Position numbers and translations under genes: made by a program. From Syntrophobacterales bacterium (GTDB lineage Bacteria > Desulfobacterota > Desulfobaccia > Desulfobaccales > 0-14-0-80-60-11), in assembly GCA_020052215.1 (NCBI GenBank), contig JAGVPN010000440.1, positions 1-7,828 of the forward strand: a DNA stretch of 7,828 nucleotides. The letters are read 5' to 3'. Numbering within the stretch: position 1 is the first letter of the stretch; the number at the start of each line of letters is the position of its first letter. Below the pieces are notes generated by a model that saw only the letters and a program-made list of their open reading frames with translations, did no database searches and had not been told where the DNA came from. Shown here piece by piece: positions 1-4,212 of this stretch.

Positions 1-210
1 GCGGACTTCTTCGGCCCCAAAAACCTGGGCATGAACTACGGCCTGGTGTTCATCGGCTGGGGTCTGGGCTTCTTCATGACCCGGCTGGCCGGCACCATCA
101 AGGACATCACCGGCACCCTGACCTGGGCCTTCATCCTGTCGGCCATCGTGCTGATCGTCGCAGTGGTGGTCTCCCGGGTGACCAAGCGGCCCATGCACGG
201 CACCGAATAA
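1..210 (+). CDS. MFS transporter, OFA (oxalate/formate antiporter)-like, C-terminal fragment
   Basis: Only the last 69 codons are in the window, read in frame 1 and ending with TAA at 208-210; the start lies upstream. The fragment begins ADFFGPKNLGMNYGLVF, which resembles the segment before helix 11 in OFA-type major facilitator proteins (a D-x-x-G-x-K-x-x-G-x-N-Y-G-x-x-F pattern). Two hydrophobic helices follow, at about fragment residues 14-33 and 42-59, then a short basic cytoplasmic tail (SRVTKRPMHGTE). This matches the last two helices of a 12-helix carrier in the inner membrane. OFA members exchange small carboxylates such as oxalate and formate, but the substrate cannot be read from this fragment. 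Another MFS subfamily is possible. Confidence 0.8.
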   Translation, partial: ADFFGPKNLGMNYGLVFIGWGLGFFMTRLAGTIKDITGTLTWAFILSAIVLIVAVVVSRVTKRPMHGTE

Positions 211-226
211 ATCTCCATGCCTCACC

Positions 227-252
227 CCGCTTAACCTTAAGGGTTCAGGCGG
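227..252 (+). terminator. Stem-loop after the transporter gene, possible terminator
   Basis: It starts 16 nt after the transporter stop. Bases 227-236 pair with 242-252 around the 5-nt loop TTAAG, with one bulged C at 246 and one G-U pair. An alternative fold pairs CTTAACC (230-236) with GGTTAAG (251-257) and CCTCA (220-224) with TGAGG (258-262). No clear U-run follows, so intrinsic termination is only an inference from position and stem strength. Confidence 0.4.
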
Positions 253-284
253 TTAAGTGAGGGACGGAAAAACCAAGCTATCTG

Positions 285-320
285 GAGAAGGCAGGGTGGC
301 AACCCCCCCCCTGCCTTCTC
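285..320 (+). terminator. Perfect 12-bp stem-loop, candidate terminator or leader structure
   Basis: GAGAAGGCAGGG (285-296) is perfectly complementary to CCCTGCCTTCTC (309-320), with a 12-nt loop containing a run of C. It lies between the transporter and the M50-like gene. There is no U-tract directly after the stem, although ATTTTT occurs at 335-340. It could terminate transcription from upstream, protect an RNA end, or form part of the leader of the next gene. The sequence alone does not decide between these. Confidence 0.45.
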
Positions 321-441
321 TCTATTGGGAAGGAATTTTTCTCTCTCCGTAAGAAAGTGTCACCCGCCAACCAGGAAAACGTTTATTATATCAAGGGCGG
401 CTTTAAGCCATTTTCTGAATAAAAAGATCAAGGAAATTCTG

Positions 442-1098
442 ATGCCCACTGCAAGTGCCTGGCCGGTGCCTTTTTTGCTCGACCCCGCTACCCTCACCAT
501 CGATATGGCGGTGGCTTTTGCCGTGTCGGTGCTGGTGACCGTCACCCTCAATGCCGAGGCCCAGGCCTTTATGTCCAATTTTTTGGGGGACAGCCGTCCG
601 GGGGCCAGGGATCGCCTCCATTTTAACGCCTTCCTGCACCTGGGGGTCCTGGGGTCGATCTGCTTTTTGATCGGGGGCTTCGGCTGGCCCCGGATCTTTG
701 ATATCGACCGCAGTAAATTCGAGCATCCCCGGCTCTACATGGCGTTGAGCCGGGCGGCGGGGCCGTTGGCGAATCTGCTTTTGGCCAGCATTGCGGGCAG
801 CATCGTGATGATTTTTAATGCGTTCGACTATAATCCCCGGGTCTTTATGATGGTCGTCGGGGTAAACCTCACCACGGCCGTCTATAATCTGATCCCGGTG
901 CCGCCCATGGCCATGGGATATCTGATCTCCGAATTGATGCCCCAGATGGAAGAGCGGACCAGGACGCGGCTATTCCTGGTGGGACCCTATCTGGTCCTGG
1001 CCCTGGCCCTGGCAGAGCGCCTCACCCACCAGGCTATTTTCAGCCCTTCTTTTGATCCCATTATCCGGGCTATTTACACCTACATCGTCGGCAGCTGA
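442..1098 (+). CDS. Site-2 protease (M50)-like membrane protein lacking catalytic residues
   Basis: This is a 218-residue integral membrane protein. Its order of motifs follows bacterial site-2 proteases: a first helix (about 18-36) ending at NAEAQAFMSNFLGD (37-50), then RLHFNAFLHLGVLGS (58-72), FGWPRIFDIDRSKFEHPR (80-97), AGPLANLLLA (106-115) and NLIPVPPMAMG (149-159). Active relatives have HExxH where this protein has N37-A-E-A-Q41, and PPLDGG where it has PPMAMG, so both zinc histidines, the glutamate and the third ligand appear lost. About five hydrophobic segments are visible. The ATG at 442 is chosen because AAGGAAA (430-436) sits at proper spacing. The frame stays open upstream to a TTG at 325, but that codon has no ribosome-binding site and would start directly behind the 285-320 hairpin. 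The function is unknown; a non-proteolytic binding or scaffold role is inferred. It stands alone, with long gaps on both sides. Confidence 0.72.
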   Translation: MPTASAWPVPFLLDPATLTIDMAVAFAVSVLVTVTLNAEAQAFMSNFLGDSRPGARDRLHFNAFLHLGVLGSICFLIGGFGWPRIFDIDRSKFEHPRLYMALSRAAGPLANLLLASIAGSIVMIFNAFDYNPRVFMMVVGVNLTTAVYNLIPVPPMAMGYLISELMPQMEERTRTRLFLVGPYLVLALALAERLTHQAIFSPSFDPIIRAIYTYIVGS

Positions 1099-1134
1099 TC
1101 GGCGCGATGCTTCGGTCCCCTGGGCATGACCAAT

Positions 1135-1161
1135 CCGGGTGGAGGGAGGTTTTTCACCCGG
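1135..1161 (+). terminator. Weak stem-loop after the M50-like gene
   Basis: CCGGGTG (1135-1141) pairs with CACCCGG (1155-1161) around a 13-nt loop that includes TTTTT. It begins 36 nt after the stop codon of the M50-like gene. There is no U-run on the 3' side, so terminator activity is only suggested by position. Confidence 0.25.
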
Positions 1162-1231
1162 GAGCCGGATGGGCTGCGGGTGCTGCGTTCAGCGGAGAGG
1201 CCGGTGCCTGTTTGAAAAGTTATTGAGAATT

Positions 1232-1302
1232 TGGTGGCACAGGCGTCTCGCCTGTGCATGATCAAGGTGCGCAGTGCGCAGCCTGGAAAGGCTGCGCCAC
1301 CA
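1232..1302. repeat. Double-hairpin palindromic repeat with flanking inverted ends
   Basis: The element is bounded by TGGTGGC (1232-1238) and its complement GCCACCA (1296-1302). Inside are two perfect 9-bp hairpins: GCACAGGCG (1237-1245) with CGCCTGTGC (1249-1257) around TCT, and GCGCAGCCT (1276-1284) with AGGCTGCGC (1289-1297) around GGAA. The symmetry suggests a dispersed REP/MITE-like repeat or a structured RNA element. From memory, similar 'GGTGGCACAGGC...GCCTGTGC' sequences recur between genes in many environmental bacterial genomes. Only this copy is present in the window. Confidence 0.7.
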
Positions 1303-1395
1303 GCCAATCCCATCTTTCTATGCTTTGCGGGTGGGCCGAAGGCCCCTGAGGAACTGCCTTGAAGATGGGTCTTCATTACCCAGGGGGCGGGAAGT

Positions 1396-1422
1396 TCAAT
1401 AAGCGGAACATTTCTTTATTGA
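1396..1422. repeat. Inverted repeat TCAATAA-N13-TTATTGA, possible operator
   Basis: Two perfect 7-bp arms at 1396-1402 and 1416-1422 lie in an AT-rich patch. The right arm overlaps the -35-like hexamer of the candidate promoter at 1419-1447. This arrangement would suit a repressor or activator site, but no regulator is identified and a chance occurrence is possible. Confidence 0.3.
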
Positions 1423-1447
1423 TTTATCGGGGCAATGGGCTTATGTT
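1419..1447 (+). promoter_or_regulatory. Candidate sigma-70-type promoter upstream of the RmlC-like gene
   Basis: TTGATT (1419-1424) and TATGTT (1442-1447) each match four of six consensus bases and are separated by exactly 17 nt. Transcription would start near 1454, leaving a leader of about 100 nt before the TTG start at 1556. This is a by-eye match. Confidence 0.35.
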
Positions 1448-1543
1448 AGCAAAGGTGTACCTGGAAGCAGGCTGGGGTATATCCGGGTGACGGCGCCCTG
1501 AGCAGATGACGGAAAATTACCCCGGTGCGCCGCCGCAGAAAGG

Positions 1544-1550
1544 AAAGGAG
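1544..1550 (+). promoter_or_regulatory. Strong ribosome-binding site that fixes a TTG start
   Basis: AAAGGAG lies 5 nt before TTG at 1556-1558. No ATG or GTG near the N-terminus has comparable spacing, so this site supports TTG initiation of the RmlC-like gene. Confidence 0.75.
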
Positions 1551-1555
1551 TCAAT

Positions 1556-2023
1556 TTGGAAGTCAAGATCCCCGGGGTGATTTGCCGCCCCCTGGTGGTG
1601 TATACCGATCAGCGCGGCTGGCTGGCGGAAATTTTCCGCCAGGATGAAACCGCGCCGGAGCATATCCCGGTGATGGCTTATATGTCGGTGACCGAACCGG
1701 GGGTAGGGCGGGGTCCCCACGCCCACCGGGACCAGACCGATCTCTTCTGCTTCGCCGGGCCGGGGGACTTTCGGGTAGTCCTGTGGGATAACCGGGCCGA
1801 CAGTCCCACCTTCGGGACTCGCCAGGATTTTCACCTGGGAGCCTCCTGCCCGGCGGTGCTGATCGTGCCCCCGGGGGTGGTGCACGCCTATCAGAATGTG
1901 GGCCAGGGCCCCGGTTTTGTCTGCAATTTCGCCAACCGTCTTTACCGCGGCCCCGGGCGCCTGGAGGCGGTGGACGAGATTCGTTTTGAGGACGACCCTG
2001 ATCCCCCTTTCCGATTGGAGTGA
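1556..2023 (+). CDS. Short RmlC-like cupin (dTDP-4-dehydrorhamnose 3,5-epimerase family)
   Basis: The 155-residue cupin-fold protein has clear RmlC-family landmarks: YTDQRGWLAEIF (16-27), RGPHAH (52-57), DFRVVLWDNRADSPTFG (71-87), VPPGVVHAY (104-112) and a C-terminal EIRFEDDPDPPFRL. RmlC proper epimerises C3 and C5 of dTDP-4-dehydro-6-deoxyglucose in dTDP-L-rhamnose synthesis. This protein is shorter than typical RmlC (about 180 residues). It carries Q-T-D (60-62) where RmlC has Q-x-K, and the usual catalytic tyrosine in the L-Y-K-C-T region appears absent. H55 and H110 are kept. It fits a short RmlC-related subfamily with an H-x-H-x-x-Q-T-D pattern whose exact reaction I cannot state. It precedes rmlD and rmlB, which supports a nucleotide-sugar role. 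A sugar ketoisomerase or single-site epimerase is the main alternative. Confidence 0.75.
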   Translation: MEVKIPGVICRPLVVYTDQRGWLAEIFRQDETAPEHIPVMAYMSVTEPGVGRGPHAHRDQTDLFCFAGPGDFRVVLWDNRADSPTFGTRQDFHLGASCPAVLIVPPGVVHAYQNVGQGPGFVCNFANRLYRGPGRLEAVDEIRFEDDPDPPFRLE

Positions 2024-2102
2024 GGTCAGGGGCCGGAAGTAAGGGAATGGTGGCTGGTGTGACGCTTCAAAATGAATATGGCATTAAAATCTGGGTTTTT
2101 TC

Positions 2103-2182
2103 TCCCCCCCTTTTCTAAAGGTAAGGGGGGGATTAAATAAGTGCTTAATAATCCCCCTAAATCCCCCTTTAAAAAAGGGGGA
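2103..2182. repeat. C/G-tract double-hairpin repeat between rmlC-like and rmlD
   Basis: A 10-bp stem pairs T-C7-TT (2103-2112) with AA-G7-A (2123-2132) around a 10-nt loop. A second stem pairs TCCCCCTTT (2162-2170) with AAAGGGGGA (2174-2182) around AAA. A direct copy of ATCCCCCTAA-type sequence lies just before the second stem (2151-2157 against 2161-2167). From memory, this 'AATCCCCC...AAAGGGGGA' type is a widespread dispersed intergenic repeat. It may also weaken read-through between the two sugar genes, since either hairpin is terminator-like on one strand. Confidence 0.65.
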
Positions 2183-2232
2183 CTTAACCTACCTGGTGTT
2201 CAAGATGTGGCGCGTTTTTTACCATACAATTT

Positions 2233-3108
2233 ATGAATCGCGACAATAGTAAGCTCTTGATTACCGGCGCGGCGGGGCAGTTGGGCCAGGCCCTGGTCTT
2301 TTCCGCCGGGCGGCAGGGCTGGGAGGTGGTGGCCACGGATTTGCCTGACCTGGACATCACCGACCCCCAGGCGGTGTTCAGTGAACTGTCCCGGCAGCGC
2401 CCGAGGGTGGTAATCAACGCCGCCGCGGCCACCCGGGTGGACGAGTTGGAGTCGGACCCGGATGGGGCGCTCCGGGTCAACGCCCTGGGGCCCCGGAACC
2501 TGGCGGTGGCCTGCCGGCGCCTGGGAATAAAATTGATTCACCTGTCCACGGACTATGTCTTCGACGGGACTAAGCCGGGACCATATGTCGAGTGGGACGC
2601 CACCGGGCCTCTGTCGGTCTATGGCCGGAGCAAGCTCCTGGGAGAAGAGTGGGTGCGGCAGCAGTGCCCCGACCACTTCATCGTGCGCACGGCCTGGCTC
2701 TATGGGGTGCCCGGCCCCAATTTCGTTACCGCCATTCTGGCCCGGGGCCGCCATCTCGGGCCGGACGGGGAGCTGAAAGTGGTGGCCGATCAGCGGGGGA
2801 CCCCCACCAGCGCCCTGGCCCTGGCGCCGCAACTCCTGGCCCTGGCCGCGACCGAGGCCTTCGGCACCTATCATGCGACCTGCCAGGGGGAGACCACCTG
2901 GTTTGAATTTGCCTGCCTGATCCTCAAAACGGCCGGCATCACGGTGCGGGTAACCCCTTGCACCACGGCGGAATTTCCCCGTCCCGCCCCCCGGCCGGCC
3001 AACTCGGTGCTGGAAAACCGGCTCCTCCGGGTAGCGGGGCTGGACCGCATGCCCGCCTGGCAGGCAGCCTACCGGCAGTTCTGGGAAACCTGTGGGGACC
3101 GGCTATGA
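2233..3108 (+). CDS. rmlD: dTDP-4-dehydrorhamnose reductase RmlD
   Basis: This enzyme reduces dTDP-4-dehydro-L-rhamnose to dTDP-L-rhamnose with NAD(P)H in the cytoplasm, the last step of the Rml pathway. The 291 residues match the family's usual length. The N-terminal Rossmann motif is TGAAGQLG (11-18); then come INAAAATRVDELE (61-73), STDYVFDG (105-112), the catalytic Y130-xxx-K134 within SVYGRSK, RTAWLYG (152-158) and, near the C-terminus, RPANSVLEN (254-262), all typical of RmlD. The ATG at 2233 is the only possible start: an in-frame TAA lies at 2185-2187 with no other start codon between, but there is no good Shine-Dalgarno sequence before it. The stop overlaps the rmlB start in ATGA, which implies translational coupling. 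Confidence 0.93.
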   Translation: MNRDNSKLLITGAAGQLGQALVFSAGRQGWEVVATDLPDLDITDPQAVFSELSRQRPRVVINAAAATRVDELESDPDGALRVNALGPRNLAVACRRLGIKLIHLSTDYVFDGTKPGPYVEWDATGPLSVYGRSKLLGEEWVRQQCPDHFIVRTAWLYGVPGPNFVTAILARGRHLGPDGELKVVADQRGTPTSALALAPQLLALAATEAFGTYHATCQGETTWFEFACLILKTAGITVRVTPCTTAEFPRPAPRPANSVLENRLLRVAGLDRMPAWQAAYRQFWETCGDRL

Positions 3109-4172
3109 GTTGGGTTCTGGTAACCGGCGGCGCGGGCTTCATCGGCGCCAATTTTCTCTATAGTTTGCGGCGGCGGCAGCCCGAGGCGCAGATCATCAAT
3201 CTGGACCTGCTGACCTACGCCGGCAACCCTGAGAACCTCACCGGTTTTCAAGGCGATTCCCGTTATATTCTGGTCAGGGGGGATGTTGCCGACCAGGAGC
3301 TGGTCCAGGACCTGTTTTCCCGGTATCATATCACCAAGGTGGTGCACTTTGCGGCCGAATCCCACGTGGACCGGTCGATCCTGGACCCGGGAGTCTTTGT
3401 GCGCACCAACGTGGTGGGGACCTTCACCCTGCTGGAAGCGGCCCGCCAGTCCTGGAAAAACCCGTCCGGGCCGGAGGCCCCGCGGTTTTTGCACGTCAGC
3501 ACGGATGAAGTGTACGGCTCTTTGGGGCCTTTTGACCCGCCGGTCACCGAGGAGGCGCCGTACGCTCCCCGGAGTCCGTATGCCGCGTCCAAGGCCAGCG
3601 CCGACTTTCTGGTGCGCGCCTATTTTCACACCTATCAGTTGCCGGTGCTCATCACCAACTGTTCCAACAATTACGGCCCCTACCAGTTCCCGGAAAAGCT
3701 GATCCCTTTCTGCCTCAGCCAGGCCCTGGAAGGTAAGCCCATTCCCATCTATGGCCAGGGGGCCAACATCCGGGACTGGATCTATGTGGAGGACCATTGC
3801 CAGGGGCTGCTCCAGGTGTTGGAGCAGGGCCGGGTCGGGGAGACCTATAATATCGGCGGCCGGCAGGAGGTCCCCAACCTGGAACTGGTGCGGCGGTTGC
3901 TGGGCTTGCTGGAGGAGATGCGGCCGGATTTGGGGGACCTTACCCGGCTGATCACCTTTGTTCCGGACCGTCCCGGCCACGACTGGCGTTATGCCCTGAA
4001 CATCGACAAAATTGACAGCCGGCTCGGATGGCGTCCCCAGGTGGGTCTGGAGGAAGGGCTGAGGCGCACCATCGCCTGGTATCTCGGCCATGAGGACTGG
4101 TTGAACCGGGTGCGGTCTCAGGCTTACCGTACTTTCCTGACGCAACAATATGGGACCGGGGTGGTGGGGTGA
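3105..4172 (+). CDS. rmlB: dTDP-glucose 4,6-dehydratase RmlB
   Basis: RmlB converts dTDP-glucose to dTDP-4-dehydro-6-deoxyglucose with bound NAD+, the second step towards dTDP-L-rhamnose and other deoxysugars. The 355-residue length is standard. Visible signatures are GGAGFIG (8-14), the family's LDLLTYAGNPENL (33-45), HFAAESHVDRSI (81-92), the catalytic T133-D134-E135 in STDEVYG, Y159-xxx-K163, TNCSNNYGPYQFPEKLIP (184-201) and GQGANIRDWIYVEDH (217-231). The ATG at 3105 is chosen because the motif begins at residue 8, GGGGA (3094-3098) lies just upstream, and it gives the 4-nt overlap with rmlD. The open frame continues upstream to 2958, but that stretch is rmlD in another frame. No rmlA is nearby, so glucose-1-phosphate thymidylyltransferase must be encoded elsewhere or outside the window. 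Confidence 0.96.
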   Translation: MSWVLVTGGAGFIGANFLYSLRRRQPEAQIINLDLLTYAGNPENLTGFQGDSRYILVRGDVADQELVQDLFSRYHITKVVHFAAESHVDRSILDPGVFVRTNVVGTFTLLEAARQSWKNPSGPEAPRFLHVSTDEVYGSLGPFDPPVTEEAPYAPRSPYAASKASADFLVRAYFHTYQLPVLITNCSNNYGPYQFPEKLIPFCLSQALEGKPIPIYGQGANIRDWIYVEDHCQGLLQVLEQGRVGETYNIGGRQEVPNLELVRRLLGLLEEMRPDLGDLTRLITFVPDRPGHDWRYALNIDKIDSRLGWRPQVGLEEGLRRTIAWYLGHEDWLNRVRSQAYRTFLTQQYGTGVVG

Positions 4173-4181
4173 GCGCCGGTT

Positions 4182-4201
4182 TGCTCCTAAAGTGAGGAGT
4201 A
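4182..4201 (+). promoter_or_regulatory. Small hairpin covering the kinase ribosome-binding site
   Basis: CTCCT (4184-4188) pairs with AGGAG (4195-4199) around AAAGTG; a G-U and a T-A pair extend the stem to 4182/4201. The 3' arm contains GAGGAG (4194-4199), the best Shine-Dalgarno match before the kinase ATG at 4213, although its 13-nt spacing is long. The fold could limit translation of the kinase. The alternative is that AGG at 4201-4203 is used instead. Confidence 0.3.
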
Positions 4202-4212
4202 GGCAATAGTTT

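Larger units (their letters stand above)
1099..1555. other. 457-nt intergenic region with repeat and promoter candidates
   Basis: I see no credible gene on either strand here. The minus-strand reading frame across 1080-1376 translates the double-hairpin repeat and has no family resemblance. The region holds a 7-bp stem-loop at 1135-1161, the double-hairpin repeat at 1232-1302, a small GGGCC-GAA-GGCCC hairpin at 1333-1345, and a more AT-rich patch at 1394-1450 with an inverted repeat and promoter-like hexamers. The final 100 nt would be the leader of the RmlC-like gene. Confidence 0.7.

Noticed and set aside
290..311. T-box-like sequence AGGGTGGCAACC
   Set aside because: It resembles the T-box AGGGTGGNACC motif but has an extra base. 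There is no specifier stem upstream, and the downstream gene is not an amino-acid or tRNA synthetase gene.
325..441. TTG start giving a 39-residue N-terminal extension of the M50-like protein
   Set aside because: No ribosome-binding site precedes it and it would begin 5 nt after a 12-bp hairpin. The ATG at 442 has AAGGAAA at good spacing and places the first helix near the N-terminus.
1232..1255. TGGCAC at 1235-1240 as the -24 element of a sigma-54 promoter
   Set aside because: No TTGC-type -12 element occurs at the required distance, and the sequence is accounted for by the first hairpin of the repeat.
1080..1376. 98-codon minus-strand frame in the 1099-1555 gap
   Set aside because: Its central part is a translation of the double-hairpin repeat (MHRRDACAT type), there is no family resemblance, and it overlaps the end of the M50-like gene.
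2225..2230. TACAAT as a -10 element for rmlD
   Set aside because: Transcription would begin near 2237, inside the coding sequence, and there is no -35 match at 16-18 nt spacing.
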